From an uncultured Porphyromonadaceae bacterium (GTDB lineage Bacteria > Bacteroidota > Bacteroidia > Bacteroidales > Muribaculaceae), in contig CAMCDS010000011.1 of assembly GCA_945873625.1 (NCBI GenBank), positions 1 through 64,000 on the forward strand: a stretch of DNA of 64,000 nucleotides, in the 5' to 3' direction. The position numbers and the translations under genes were made by a program. Below the pieces are notes generated by a model. It did not search any database and was not told the DNA's origin. It worked only from the letters and a program-made list of their open reading frames with translations. Below are positions 34,412 to 43,843 of the stretch, piece by piece. Position 1 is the stretch's first letter. Each line of letters begins with the position of its first letter.

Positions 34412-34415
34412 CCTA

Positions 34416-34423
34416 CAAAGGTA
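34416..34423 (-). promoter_or_regulatory. -7 box next to the VanZ-like start codon
   Basis: TACCTTTG on the minus strand lies four bases upstream of the ATG at 34411. I see no -33 element at normal spacing. If used, the transcript would be leaderless or nearly so. Confidence 0.4.
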
Positions 34424-34540
34424 ATAAAAAATTCCCCTCTGCCTGCCATATATGCAGCAAAATCGGGGTGTGCCGCCTCTCGACACCCGATTTTAGCTCC
34501 ATTTATGCCCCGGAGTGAAAGAAATGCCAATCTTTTGTGT

Positions 34541-34548
34541 TAAATTTG
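34541..34548 (+). promoter_or_regulatory. -7 box of rsgA
   Basis: TAAATTTG fits the consensus and lies 32 bases before the ATG at 34581. It supports a start downstream of the first in-frame ATG at 34515. No clear -33 element. Confidence 0.5.
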
Positions 34549-34580
34549 CAGAATCTCCCCTCTCATTAATGTTTTCACCA

Positions 34581-35573
34581 ATGGCAAAGAAGAAAAGACA
34601 GGCCCCGGCCGCCCCCGACAGAATGCTCGGCCTCGGAACGGTGGTCAGAAACACCGGCAGCTCCTATACCGTGGCTCTCGACGACGGCTCCACGGCCAAC
34701 TGCCGCATAAAGGGGAATTTCCGCATCCGGGGCATCCGGACCACCAACCCCGTGGCCGTAGGCGACCGCGTGGCCGTCTGCGAGGCTGCCGACGACGCCG
34801 ATTTCATCACGGCCATCGAGCCACGCAAGAACTATATAATCCGAAAGGCATCAAACCTCTCGAAGGAATCGCACATTCTCGCCGCCAACATCGACCAGAC
34901 GCTGCTCGTGGCCACGCTGCGCGAACCCGTTACGACCACCACCTTCATCGACCGTTTCCTCGCCACGGCCGAGGCATACGCCGTGCCGGCCGTGCTCGTA
35001 ATCAACAAATGCGACACGTGGGAAGAAGACGACCGTGAACTCGGAGCCGCCCTAAAACACCTCTACACATCCATCGGCTACAACACGCTCATCGTCTCGG
35101 CCACTACCGGGCAGGGACTCGAAGAGCTCCGCGACCTTCTGCGCGACAAGACCACTCTCCTCGCCGGCAACAGCGGCGTCGGCAAGTCGAGCCTCATCAA
35201 CGCGCTTGTGCCCGGAGCCGGGCTGCGGACCGGAGAAATATCCGACATTCACCACACCGGCACGCATACAACCACATTCTCCGAAATGATTCCGCTCCCC
35301 GAGGGGGGGCGCCTTATCGACATACCCGGAGTAAAAGGCTTCGGCACCATCGACTTCAAACCTGCCGAGGTGTCGCACTATTTCCCCGAAATTTTCCGGT
35401 TCGGACGCGACTGCCGCTACAGCGACTGCCGCCACACCGGCGAACCGGGATGTGCCGTGGCCAAAGCCGTCGACGACCATTTCATCTCGCAGAGCCGCTA
35501 CGCCTCCTACCTCTCCGTGCTTGAGGACGCGGAAGGTGAGCAAGGCTCCGACAAATACCGCAAACCCTTCTGA
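34581..35573 (+). CDS. rsgA: ribosome small-subunit GTPase RsgA
   Basis: A 330-residue protein with an N-terminal OB fold and a circularly permuted GTPase: the NKCD motif (G4) comes before GNSGVGKSSL (G1), followed by the T-rich G2 TGTHTT and DIPG (G3). A C-terminal zinc-binding region holds FGRDCRYSDCRHTGEPGC. RsgA checks late 30S subunit maturation. I start at MAKKKRQAP (34581) because the -7 box lies downstream of the first in-frame ATG; 34569 is another option. It stands alone between the tam operon (divergent) and the barrel gene. Confidence 0.93.
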   Translation: MAKKKRQAPAAPDRMLGLGTVVRNTGSSYTVALDDGSTANCRIKGNFRIRGIRTTNPVAVGDRVAVCEAADDADFITAIEPRKNYIIRKASNLSKESHILAANIDQTLLVATLREPVTTTTFIDRFLATAEAYAVPAVLVINKCDTWEEDDRELGAALKHLYTSIGYNTLIVSATTGQGLEELRDLLRDKTTLLAGNSGVGKSSLINALVPGAGLRTGEISDIHHTGTHTTTFSEMIPLPEGGRLIDIPGVKGFGTIDFKPAEVSHYFPEIFRFGRDCRYSDCRHTGEPGCAVAKAVDDHFISQSRYASYLSVLEDAEGEQGSDKYRKPF

Positions 35574-35687
35574 ACCATCCCTCCGGCATCTCCCGAAGGC
35601 TCCTTACGTCCGTATGCGGATTGAGAAAAAATGACGGCCGCGCTGTCATATTTCATTATTCGCGATGTCTCTATTATGACTGCATAA

Positions 35688-35695
35688 TAGTTTTG
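35688..35695 (+). promoter_or_regulatory. -7 box of the outer-membrane barrel gene
   Basis: TAGTTTTG lies 28 bases before the ATG at 35724 but only 10 before the first in-frame ATG at 35706. This favours a later start codon. No clear -33 element. Confidence 0.45.
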
Positions 35696-35723
35696 CATCG
35701 GAAAAATGAAACTCAATATGCTT

Positions 35724-37802
35724 ATGAAACATATACTTACCACCCTTACACTACTCTCCTGCGCGCTGACTGCGATGGCTCAGACAGAATCGTCCGACTC
35801 CATTTCAGCCCGCGAGCTAAATGAGGTAGTGATCCAGGCACCGACCGTAGTCAGGAAAGCCGACATGGATGTCTATCATCCGTCGAAAAGCGCTGTCGAA
35901 CATTCGAAAAACGGACTCCAGCTGCTCGGCAACCTGATGATTCCGTCGCTCTCCGTCAGCGACGCCCTCGGCGCGGTGCAGGCCGCCGGACAGGCAGTGC
36001 AGATCCGCATCAACGGACGGGAATCGTCAATAGAGCAGGTGCGCGCCTTATTGCCTGAGACCGTCAGGCGCGTGGAATGGATCGACAACCCCGGACTGCG
36101 TTACGGCGGAGCCAGCTATGTGCTGAATATCATCGTGGCCAACCCGACTCTCGGAGGCTCGCTGATGGCCACGGCCCGCCCGGCGCTCAACACCGCATGG
36201 GGATTCTACATGGCCGACGCCAAATTCAACACCGGCCGCTCGCAATGGGAGATAGGGGGCGACTTCAAGCTCACCGACCGTATAAAGGCCCACCGCGACT
36301 ATTACGAGACCTTCACCTTTCCCGACGGCTCATCGCTTACGCGCGACGAGACGCCGCTCGGAGGCTCGACCGACAACACTACCGCAAGCGGATGGTTGTC
36401 TTACAGCTACATCAGGCCCGACACCACCGTGGTAATGGCCGAGTTAGGCATCAACGCCAACCTCCGCACACGCGAACGATACGACGGACTGGTCTCGACC
36501 GGCGACGTCCGCGACGACATGATGCTCACCGACGTCAACGGCCACAACGGACTCACGCCCAAGCTGTCGCTCTACTGGCAGCAGACCCTGCCGCGCAGGC
36601 AGATTCTGATTGTCAACTTCAACAGCTCGCTCTATTTCGGACGCTCATATTCCGACTACACCGAGCAGCCGACGGCTACTGACAGCCGGCTCACCGACAT
36701 ACACACTTCAATCAAAGACCGCAACCAGGCCTACGCCGTGGAGGCCGACTATATAAAGAGCTGGGGCAACGGTCGCCTCACCGCCGGAGTCTCCTATACG
36801 GCCAACCGCAACCGGTCGCAGTATGAGAACCTCGGCGGGGAGATATTCCATCAGCGTCAGGACAAGGTGTATGTCTACGCCGAATATTTCCACCGCTTCG
36901 GCAAATGGACGGCTACTGCCGGAATGGGCGTGCAGTACACCGACTTCCTCTTCAGGGAGTCGGGACGGGGCAACCACACATGGAGTCCGCGCCCACAGGC
37001 CACAATCACATATTCACTCAACCCGAACCACAATTTCCGCCTCAGTTTCAACTCCTGGCAGTCAACGCCGACGCTTGCAGAGACCAACATAGTGCCTCAG
37101 CAGCTCGACGGATTCCAGTGGCGCGTTGGCAACCAGAATCTCAAGACGGCCAACTCATACATGCTCACTCTCCGCTATGGCTTCTCCCTACCGCGCGTCA
37201 GCGGCACGTTCGGCATCCGCGCCTTCTCTTCGCCCGACGCCATCACCCCGCTCCTGCTATGGGAAGGAGACCGGCTGATCACCACCTACGAGAACAGCCG
37301 CGGACTGCAGAACCTCTCCTTCTTCATCGCCCCTCAGATCGAAATCATACCCGGCTGGCTCACGGCAAGCGGATACGTGCAGTTTCGCATGGAACGCATG
37401 CGCGGCACCGGCTACGACATCCGCAGCAACGCATGGAGCGGCAATGCGCAGATTCAGGTAACGCACTGGGGATTCGTGCTTTCGGGCCAGTATGTACGCG
37501 CGCAACGCGACCTCTGGGGCGAAAAAATCAGCTGGGGCGAAGACCTCAACAGAATCGACCTCAGCTACAACTGGAAGGCATGGCAGTTCTCGGCCGGAAT
37601 AATCATGCCGTTCGGCAGATACGACCAGGGAAGCAAGTCGCTGAGCAAATGGGACCGCAACGAGCGGCACATGCGCCTCGACATGCGTATGCCTTATCTC
37701 ACCGTGGCCTACAACCTGCAATGGGGACGTCAGAAACGCGGAGCCAGAAAACTCGTTGACATAGATGCCAACGCCGACCGCTCGACCGCCGGCGGCCGCT
37801 AA
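35724..37802 (+). CDS. TonB-receptor-like outer-membrane barrel protein
   Basis: About 692 residues. A signal peptide (MKHILTTLTLLSCALTAMAQ) is followed by LNEVVIQAPTVV and a plug-like domain (IRINGRESSIEQVRALLP, VEWIDNPGLRYGGASYVLNI), then a large barrel. It resembles the 'outer membrane beta-barrel family' of TonB-dependent receptor relatives. It lacks the N-terminal carboxypeptidase-like domain and the ~400 extra residues of SusC-type proteins, and no SusD partner follows. It probably imports an unknown ligand or serves as a surface barrel. I use the ATG at 35724 because the -7 box is too near 35706. A bidirectional terminator follows. Confidence 0.78.
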   Translation: MKHILTTLTLLSCALTAMAQTESSDSISARELNEVVIQAPTVVRKADMDVYHPSKSAVEHSKNGLQLLGNLMIPSLSVSDALGAVQAAGQAVQIRINGRESSIEQVRALLPETVRRVEWIDNPGLRYGGASYVLNIIVANPTLGGSLMATARPALNTAWGFYMADAKFNTGRSQWEIGGDFKLTDRIKAHRDYYETFTFPDGSSLTRDETPLGGSTDNTTASGWLSYSYIRPDTTVVMAELGINANLRTRERYDGLVSTGDVRDDMMLTDVNGHNGLTPKLSLYWQQTLPRRQILIVNFNSSLYFGRSYSDYTEQPTATDSRLTDIHTSIKDRNQAYAVEADYIKSWGNGRLTAGVSYTANRNRSQYENLGGEIFHQRQDKVYVYAEYFHRFGKWTATAGMGVQYTDFLFRESGRGNHTWSPRPQATITYSLNPNHNFRLSFNSWQSTPTLAETNIVPQQLDGFQWRVGNQNLKTANSYMLTLRYGFSLPRVSGTFGIRAFSSPDAITPLLLWEGDRLITTYENSRGLQNLSFFIAPQIEIIPGWLTASGYVQFRMERMRGTGYDIRSNAWSGNAQIQVTHWGFVLSGQYVRAQRDLWGEKISWGEDLNRIDLSYNWKAWQFSAGIIMPFGRYDQGSKSLSKWDRNERHMRLDMRMPYLTVAYNLQWGRQKRGARKLVDIDANADRSTAGGR

Positions 37803-37820
37803 TCTCCTCACTCTAAATCG

Positions 37821-37866
37821 AAAAAAAGAGACGCGAAGCATCTGCTGCCTCACGTCTCTCTTTTCT
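37821..37866. terminator. bidirectional terminator between convergent genes
   Basis: A 7-bp stem agagacg/cgtctct with a 19-nt loop that can fold further is flanked by seven A on the left and cttttct on the right. It separates the barrel gene from gpmI. Confidence 0.72.
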
Positions 37867-37881
37867 ATTTATCTAAGATTT

Positions 37882-39393
37882 TCAGTCGGTGATGAGGTTG
37901 GTGCCGGTCATGTCGGCGGGCTGGGGAAGCCCCATGATGTGGAGTATCGAGGGAGCCACATCGGCGAGGCGTCCGTCGGCCACCTTGGCATCCGCATCCG
38001 TCGAGATGTAGATGAACGGCACGGGATTGAGCGAATGGGCCGTATTGGGCGTGCCGTCCTCATTGAGTGCGTGGTCGGCGTTGCCGTGGTCGGCTATGAT
38101 GATGGAGGAATAGCCGTGGGTCTTGGCGGCATCAATCACCTTGCCTACACATTCGTCGACGGTAGCCACCGCCTTGCTGATGGCATCGTAGACACCGGTG
38201 TGGCCCACCATGTCGCCGTTGGCGAAGTTGACCACGATGAAGTCGTATTTGTCGCTCTCGATCTGGGCCACGAGCTTTTCGGTAACCTCGTACGCGCTCA
38301 TCTCGGGCTTAAGGTCGTAGGTGGCCACCTTCGGCGATGCCACGAGTATGCGGTCCTCGCCAGGCCAGTTCTGCTCGCGTCCTCCGTTGAAGAAGAAGGT
38401 TACGTGGGCATACTTCTCGGTCTCGGCGATGTGGAGCTGGCTGAGGCCCTTCTTCGAGAGATACTCGGCAAGGGTGTCGGCCACGTCTACCTTGTCGAAG
38501 AGGATGTGCACTCCCTTGAACGAGGCGTCGTAGGGCGTCATGCAGTAGTACTGCAGTCCGGGCACGGGCTTCATTCCCCCCTCCTCATGCTGTGTGAGCA
38601 CGGTGGTGAGTTCCTTGGCGCGGTCGTTGCGGTAGTTGAAGAAAATCACCACGTGTCCCTCGCCGATGCGGCCGTCGACCGTGCTGTTGACGATCGGCTT
38701 GATAAACTCGTCGGTTACGCCTTCGGCATACGATTCCTCGATGGCCTTCACCATGTCGGAGGCCTCGCGACCCTTTCCGTCTACGAGGAGGTCGTAGGCT
38801 TCTTTCACACGCTCCCAGCGGTGGTCGCGGTCCATTGCGTAGTAGCGGCCTATCACCGAAGCTATCTCGCCTGCCGAAGCGGCGCAGTGCTTCTGCAGGT
38901 CGGCCACGAATCCGGCGCCGCTCTTCGGGTCGGTGTCGCGTCCGTCCATGAAGCAATGGAGATACACCTTGTCGAGGCCGTATTCCTTTGCGATGTCGCA
39001 GAGGGCGTATACGTGGTCGAGCGACGAATGCACGCCGCCGGTCGATGTGAGTCCCATGAAATGGATGGGCACGCCATGATCGCGCGCATAGCTGAACGCA
39101 CCTACAATCTCGGGATTCTTCATGATCGAGCCGTCGGCGATGGCGCGGTTGATTTTCACCAGGTCCTGATATACGACGCGCCCGGCGCCGATATTGAGGT
39201 GTCCTACCTCGCTGTTGCCCATCTGTCCGGCGGGGAGGCCCACGTCCTCACCGCATGCCTGCAGCTGCGAATGGGGATACTCCGCCATGAGGGCGTCGAT
39301 GTTGGGGGTCGGGGTGTTGAAGATTGCGTCGTCTTTCTTGTGGTCTCCGAGGCCATAGCCGTCGAGGATCATCAATAATGCTTTTTTTGCCAT
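37882..39393 (-). CDS. gpmI: 2,3-bisphosphoglycerate-independent phosphoglycerate mutase
   Basis: A 503-residue enzyme of the alkaline-phosphatase superfamily. [12 protein letters not shown] gives the first metal-binding Asp; the catalytic Ser is in [34 protein letters not shown] and the late [13 protein letters not shown] and HSLNPVPF metal motifs are all present. It interconverts 3- and 2-phosphoglycerate in glycolysis with two Mn ions. Length is normal (about 500-515). Single gene on the minus strand, convergent with the barrel gene. Confidence 0.95.
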   Translation of the reverse strand: MAKKALLMILDGYGLGDHKKDDAIFNTPTPNIDALMAEYPHSQLQACGEDVGLPAGQMGNSEVGHLNIGAGRVVYQDLVKINRAIADGSIMKNPEIVGAFSYARDHGVPIHFMGLTSTGGVHSSLDHVYALCDIAKEYGLDKVYLHCFMDGRDTDPKSGAGFVADLQKHCAASAGEIASVIGRYYAMDRDHRWERVKEAYDLLVDGKGREASDMVKAIEESYAEGVTDEFIKPIVNSTVDGRIGEGHVVIFFNYRNDRAKELTTVLTQHEEGGMKPVPGLQYYCMTPYDASFKGVHILFDKVDVADTLAEYLSKKGLSQLHIAETEKYAHVTFFFNGGREQNWPGEDRILVASPKVATYDLKPEMSAYEVTEKLVAQIESDKYDFIVVNFANGDMVGHTGVYDAISKAVATVDECVGKVIDAAKTHGYSSIIIADHGNADHALNEDGTPNTAHSLNPVPFIYISTDADAKVADGRLADVAPSILHIMGLPQPADMTGTNLITD

Positions 39394-39481
39394 ACCTAAG
39401 TCTTTTACCTGTTTGATTAATGCCGGAAAGCCCCGATGGGTTCACCGGCCATGTAAAAACCTGCTTTCCGACAACTGCAAA

Positions 39482-39508
39482 CGCCGGGAGGAACGAATCC
39501 CCCCGGCG
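39482..39508 (-). terminator. possible terminator of rpsO
   Basis: A 10-bp stem cgccgggagg/ccccccggcg with one mismatch and a short loop lies 64 bases after the rpsO stop. On the minus strand it is followed only by TTTG, so it is weak as an intrinsic terminator. Confidence 0.35.
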
Positions 39509-39571
39509 ACAGCTGTATTTTTTCAGGCTGTTCCGGCCATGCGGCCTTATGCCGCCCGCCGGGCTGAAGCC

Positions 39572-39847
39572 TTACTTACGAATACCGAGCTCTTTCTTGG
39601 CGATGATGGCGCGGTAGCGGTTGATGTCTTTGCGGATCAGATAGTCGAGAAGGCGACGACGCTGACCTACGAGAGCCTTCAGCGAGCGGGCGGTAGCGTA
39701 GTCCTTGTGGTTGCCTTTCAGATGCTCGGTCAGGTGCTTGATGCGGAACGAGAACAGAGCGATCTGGCTTTCGGGGCTGCCGGTGTCAGTAGCGCCCTGG
39801 CCGTAAGTAGCGAAGATTTCAGCCTTCTTTTCGGAAGTAAGATACAT
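39572..39847 (-). CDS. rpsO: 30S ribosomal protein S15
   Basis: A 91-residue protein with the S15 hallmarks: GATDTGSPESQIALFSFRI, LTEHLKGNHKDYATARSL (two pieces of the 16S-binding surface) and LVGQRRRLLDYL. It binds the central domain of 16S rRNA early in 30S assembly. It is preceded by a strong promoter and about 100 nt of leader. The five-gene defence operon ends 45 bases beyond that promoter, so the insertion left this gene's control region intact. Confidence 0.96.
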   Translation of the reverse strand: MYLTSEKKAEIFATYGQGATDTGSPESQIALFSFRIKHLTEHLKGNHKDYATARSLKALVGQRRRLLDYLIRKDINRYRAIIAKKELGIRK

Positions 39848-39945
39848 AATATGAGAGAATTAATAAAGTTAATAAAAAAAGCCTTTCTTTAAAAAGCCCG
39901 GCCGCGGCTCTCTCTGCCCGGACAGCTTTTTGGCAAAAGACGCCG

Positions 39946-39977
39946 CAAAATTACTACTTTTTCCCCACCCCACCAAA
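39946..39977 (-). promoter_or_regulatory. promoter of rpsO
   Basis: On the minus strand TTTG (39974-39977), 20 nt, then TAATTTTG (39946-39953): a full consensus match. It lies just downstream of the HerA-like gene's stop at 40022. Confidence 0.75.
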
Positions 39978-40021
39978 TTTTCCACCCCCTTTTCTGTGTT
40001 TTTATCCTCGTCTATCGCACA

Positions 40022-41602
40022 TTATATTAGGTGGGTTACGTTGATTTTCTTGTACTTGCTACCCATGCCGAGGGCAAAAGCCATCTGGTCTTTTATGATA
40101 AGCTCGCCCTTTTGCAGTCCGGCAATAGCGGTGCGGATCTCTTGTAGTTCCGTGCCGCTTACGCCGAAAAGGTCTTTGATAACCTTGTCGTCGATTGTCT
40201 GCTGCTTCATAATCAAGGGGTACTGCGCGTTAGCATAGAAGTCGAAGCCCTTGTTTTTGAAGTCAGCCATATTCTGCGTAGCGAGAATAATAGACAATCC
40301 CTTATTGCGACCTACCGCAATAAGGTTGCGGAGCGGGCGGTTGTCGAAACTCAACATATAGTGAGCCTCGTCGATAATCGAGAAGTGGCGAATCTGCACA
40401 ACATCATCGTTGACGGCTTGCTTGTCGAGTTGTTCATAGATGTTGTTGAGTTTTGACATAAGGAAGTAAACGATGGCTTTTGCTATCGGGCCGTCCTTTG
40501 GATAGCCGTCCATCTTAACGATGAAGCTGTCGCCGACAAGGTCAGCTTTATCCTCCGTGTCAAAGATGTTGGCACGGTCGAGCTGTTTAAGAATCGACGA
40601 GATAGAATCGTCCTTGTCGGGGTCTTTCATTCGAGCCTGATATTCTTTGCGCATATCGGTGAATGTTATAGGCGCACCGTTGGTTCGTTTGTAACATTCC
40701 ACGATAGCCTCGCTCAAACGATTGCTCATATTTGAGCTTGGCGAAAGGCGGTCGAGCGATGCAAGAGCCGAAGCCATTTCGGTAGAATACAGGTTTATCT
40801 CGTTGATTGGGCGGTTGGTGAAGTCCTTGAAAGGAGTGAACGGCAGCGGTCGCTCTATCGGGTCGAGTATGCAAGAGCGGTCAACGTCGAAGTTTGATAG
40901 CCAGTGGTTATTCTGAATATCGCTGAACTCGCCTTTGTAGTCAAACAGAAGGAAGTTGACCGGATAAGCACTTTCGGAAGATAGAGCGCGAATCTGCTGC
41001 ATCAACACGGCAAGAAGATTGGTCTTGCCCGAGCCCGTGGCTCCCGCGATAATGATTTGAGCATTGGTGATGGCCCGGCTGTTAATATCGAGCTTTGCTT
41101 CCATCTCGGCATCGCCATAGTTGCCGATAAGCAGATTCAGAGCAGGTATATCTTTGGCAAGCGCGGCGCGGCCACTTTGCGAGAACAGATAGTTTTCGAG
41201 ATTGTTGTCGGCGAGAAGCGTGTCGCGCCCGCGATACATCTCTGCGCCGATTATGCGCGATAGCACACGGTTGTTCCCCAAGTCGAGCGAAGTGTCATGG
41301 TAGCGCATTTTGATGAGCGCCGAGTAAAGCGGCGACAGCTCCTGATGGGTGAAGAAGCTCGGCACAAACCGGTTGCCCTGTTGCAGCTTCATAGAGTCAA
41401 CAACGGCTTCATCGCGTTTGCCGGGTGTCGAAAGGCCTGCGAGCAAACAGATACGCATCAGCTTATTGTTGGGAATTGCATAGCGACGCTCATTGCCTGC
41501 GGAGCGCGAAAGATTGATAAGCGATTCTATCTTCTCTTTGAGCGGCGCAAACTCCGAGTTGAAATTTTCGGGAACGTATATATCTCCAAATTGTAGTGGC
41601 AT
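40022..41602 (-). CDS. HerA-like ATPase with possible DndE-like N-terminus
   Basis: A 526-residue protein. From about residue 175 it is a HerA/DUF87-type hexameric ATPase: Walker A AGATGSGKTNLL (186-197), Walker B SIIDEAHYML (408-417) and ILATQNMADF. Residues 1-130 are a separate domain with NNKLMRICLLAGLS and LYSALIKMRYHD, which recalls DndE, a small DNA-binding protein of phosphorothioation systems; this link is weak and inferred by eye. HerA-type motors work with nucleases in repair and in several defence systems. It is the last gene of the five-gene operon, four bases after the DndD-like gene, and is lower in G+C than the host. Confidence 0.72.
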   Translation of the reverse strand: MPLQFGDIYVPENFNSEFAPLKEKIESLINLSRSAGNERRYAIPNNKLMRICLLAGLSTPGKRDEAVVDSMKLQQGNRFVPSFFTHQELSPLYSALIKMRYHDTSLDLGNNRVLSRIIGAEMYRGRDTLLADNNLENYLFSQSGRAALAKDIPALNLLIGNYGDAEMEAKLDINSRAITNAQIIIAGATGSGKTNLLAVLMQQIRALSSESAYPVNFLLFDYKGEFSDIQNNHWLSNFDVDRSCILDPIERPLPFTPFKDFTNRPINEINLYSTEMASALASLDRLSPSSNMSNRLSEAIVECYKRTNGAPITFTDMRKEYQARMKDPDKDDSISSILKQLDRANIFDTEDKADLVGDSFIVKMDGYPKDGPIAKAIVYFLMSKLNNIYEQLDKQAVNDDVVQIRHFSIIDEAHYMLSFDNRPLRNLIAVGRNKGLSIILATQNMADFKNKGFDFYANAQYPLIMKQQTIDDKVIKDLFGVSGTELQEIRTAIAGLQKGELIIKDQMAFALGMGSKYKKINVTHLI

Positions 41603-41606
41603 GGCG

Positions 41607-43607
41607 TTACTGGTTTAATTCGATTCCAAAATAGCCGTCGCTGACGGTAGTTCTCTGTTCCTCCACGTCGCGATGAAGCGTGAATGTCTTTGAGATGAAA
41701 GCTTCGAGCTTCTTATAATCACTGTCGGGGCGCACCTCCGAGGTGGTGCAAAGGAGGATTGTCTGCTCGGCAAGGTTCGGGAAATATTCCTCGAAAAGCA
41801 TCTCGCGGCTCTCATTGTCGAGCACACCCATCACGGTATCAATCATCACGGGAGGATTGTAGTCACCAAGGTTGCGAAGCACTTTCAGAAGCACTTGAAT
41901 AAAAATCTGCTTTGAGGCAGCGTTAAGCTGATTGAGCGAGATTTGGTTTCCTTTTGTATGGAAAATTCTAATATTGAAGTTTTCCATGCTGTCGCTCAAC
42001 TCCACACGCCCGATATGTCCTTTGTATGACACGAGCAAGCGGTTGAGTTGCTGCTGCATCTCACTTTCAATCTGCGCCTTTTTCTTTTTGAGCAAGCTGT
42101 CGGCGACTTTCTCGAAGAACGGTTTAAGCTTGACGAGGGTATCATATTTCAAATCCGGCTCTTGCTGAATCTGCACATCATAGCGGTGTATGCGGTTGTC
42201 GAGTTTTTGAATCTCTTGTTTGAGCTGCCCCTCGGCAATCTTGGCTTTGTCGAGTTTGCGCTGACTTTCCTCGTAGTTGGATATAATAAACTCGTTACCA
42301 CCGGCGCGGGTCTGTTCGAGGTTGTTTTTCTCGGTGCGCAATTCCTCGATAGTTGCGAGAAGCACTTCGAGATCCTGACGTTGACGGTAGAGAGCCACAA
42401 ACTGATTGTTGGCACCACGGTTCACGAGCGATTTCAAGGCGGCAATCTCTGCATTGTCGAGATAATCAAACGGGTCTTGGCGGTTGGTGGTGTTCTGCAT
42501 GGCGACCATGTGGCGCACCACGTTTTCCTCGTCAACTTCGGGCGAGCAGAGCGACAACTCTTTGAGGTAGTCGATTATCTTTGCGGTAACGTCGCGAAGC
42601 GTTTCCAAAGGATACGCGCCGGTGCTCGAATTGGCGAGTTCGTCCTTGATCCGAAGAATATTGTTAATCTCCACGGAGAGATTAGCTGCCATTTTAGGAA
42701 GGAAAACATTGATTTCGATGTTTTCCATAAAACCCTTTATGTCCTCGGCGTAAGATGCGGCACGGCGAACAATATCATCAATCTTTGCCGTAATATCCAC
42801 AATGCGCTTATTGAGCGCGGCACTTTGCTGCGCGCCCTCTTTCGCTTTGTGATATTCGGTTTCCATCGACGTGAGATACTTATACAGTGCATCCTGTTCG
42901 GCTATGCAAGCGTTGAGGTCGGCAGTGAATTTATCCTTTTGGCTGACGAGTTCGTTATACTCGGCAGCCTCCTGTTCGGCTTGCAAGCGTTGTTGCGCCC
43001 AATCTTGCTGCAACTTCTCGGCGGCACGTTTGAGTTGGAGGTATTTCTTGAAGCCGAGCACATTCTCGAAGTTGTCGCGGATGGTCTGGGCGAACACGTT
43101 CTTTTTGAGAAGTTCGCTCGACTGCATGGCGTCGAACAGGAAATACTGGCTCAACTCCTGTGGGAGATTTGCCTTGATAATCTTGTTGACCTCCTGCTCG
43201 TTTTTGATGCGCTCCTTGGGCGCTGTCATCGTGCCGTACACAAACATATTGCCGTTCATGTTAAGGCTGACACTTTCGAGCGGCCGTCCTGCGGGATTGA
43301 GGATATATGTACGTTTAAGGATGTATTTCTGCTCCTGGCCAAGCACTTTTCCGCTGAAAGTAATCTGCAGGCATATTTCTGGCTTGACCTGCCCGACGGC
43401 ACCTTGATTCACAAGCTCCATGAAGTGGTCGCGGTTCTCGATTTTGAGGCCATAGAGGGCACCGCTTATAGCCTCAAACAAGGTGGTCTTACCGCCGCCG
43501 TTAGAGCCGCCGATAAGGATAATGGGGCGTTCCTCGTCAACTGTTAAATCGAGGTCGAGGTCAAGATATGTCTTGTAGTTGCTGACTTTGATTCTCTGAA
43601 TAAGCAT
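41607..43607 (-). CDS. DndD-like SMC ATPase
   Basis: A 666-residue ATPase with an N-terminal head (IKVSNYKTYLDLDL, Walker A GGSNGGGKTTLF at 33-44), long coiled coils (about 200-290 and 420-520) and a C-terminal head. The C-terminal half matches DndD: LNAASKQIFIQVLL in place of the ABC signature, Walker B PPVMIDTVMGVLDNESR, then YFPNLAEQTILLCTTSEV. In known DndD proteins the signature is close to LSAGE, so here the Gly-Glu is Ala-Ser. DndD acts with DndC and DndE in DNA phosphorothioation, but no sulfur-transfer gene is present. Four bases separate it from the HerA-like gene and 11 from the small gene upstream. Confidence 0.82.
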   Translation of the reverse strand: MLIQRIKVSNYKTYLDLDLDLTVDEERPIILIGGSNGGGKTTLFEAISGALYGLKIENRDHFMELVNQGAVGQVKPEICLQITFSGKVLGQEQKYILKRTYILNPAGRPLESVSLNMNGNMFVYGTMTAPKERIKNEQEVNKIIKANLPQELSQYFLFDAMQSSELLKKNVFAQTIRDNFENVLGFKKYLQLKRAAEKLQQDWAQQRLQAEQEAAEYNELVSQKDKFTADLNACIAEQDALYKYLTSMETEYHKAKEGAQQSAALNKRIVDITAKIDDIVRRAASYAEDIKGFMENIEINVFLPKMAANLSVEINNILRIKDELANSSTGAYPLETLRDVTAKIIDYLKELSLCSPEVDEENVVRHMVAMQNTTNRQDPFDYLDNAEIAALKSLVNRGANNQFVALYRQRQDLEVLLATIEELRTEKNNLEQTRAGGNEFIISNYEESQRKLDKAKIAEGQLKQEIQKLDNRIHRYDVQIQQEPDLKYDTLVKLKPFFEKVADSLLKKKKAQIESEMQQQLNRLLVSYKGHIGRVELSDSMENFNIRIFHTKGNQISLNQLNAASKQIFIQVLLKVLRNLGDYNPPVMIDTVMGVLDNESREMLFEEYFPNLAEQTILLCTTSEVRPDSDYKKLEAFISKTFTLHRDVEEQRTTVSDGYFGIELNQ

Positions 43608-43618
43608 GGCGAGGAAAT

Positions 43619-43840
43619 TTATTGTTTGATTTTCTGAATCGCCGTACGGATAATATCTTCCGTAGTGGCATCGTCAATTTCTATCACGTCAACTTTTTTA
43701 GCGTGATAGGCTTTCAAGATTTCCTCGCTCAACCAGTCGAAATCAATCTGTTCGGCATCGCAGATGGCCTCAATCATATAGAGGTCATCGCGGCGTATAC
43801 CGTAGTGAACGAATTTTTGGTCTATTCCTTTGTTGCTCAT
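43619..43840 (-). CDS. 73-residue protein of the defence operon
   Basis: A small acidic protein (MSNKGIDQKFVHYGIRRDD...) predicted to be mostly helical, with WLSEEILKAYHAKKVDVIEI in the middle. It starts three bases after the Res stop and ends 11 bases before the DndD-like gene, so it is embedded in the operon and probably translated. I recognise no family. Such small proteins in defence operons can be regulators, adaptors between two enzymes, or antitoxin-like; nothing in the sequence chooses among these. Confidence 0.72.
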   Translation of the reverse strand: MSNKGIDQKFVHYGIRRDDLYMIEAICDAEQIDFDWLSEEILKAYHAKKVDVIEIDDATTEDIIRTAIQKIKQ

Positions 43841-43843
43841 ATC

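Noticed and set aside
37765-39378. 537-codon plus-strand open frame
   Set aside because: Antisense of gpmI; no motif. Similar reading at 42048-43547 is antisense of the DndD-like gene.
39413-39892. 159-codon plus-strand frame over rpsO
   Set aside because: Antisense shadow of the S15 gene and its leader; no family pattern.
40022-43607. Reading the operon as a DNA phosphorothioation (Dnd) system
   Set aside because: No DndA, DndB or DndC-like sulfur-transfer gene is present and a methyltransferase heads the operon. Only the SMC ATPase is clearly Dnd-like.
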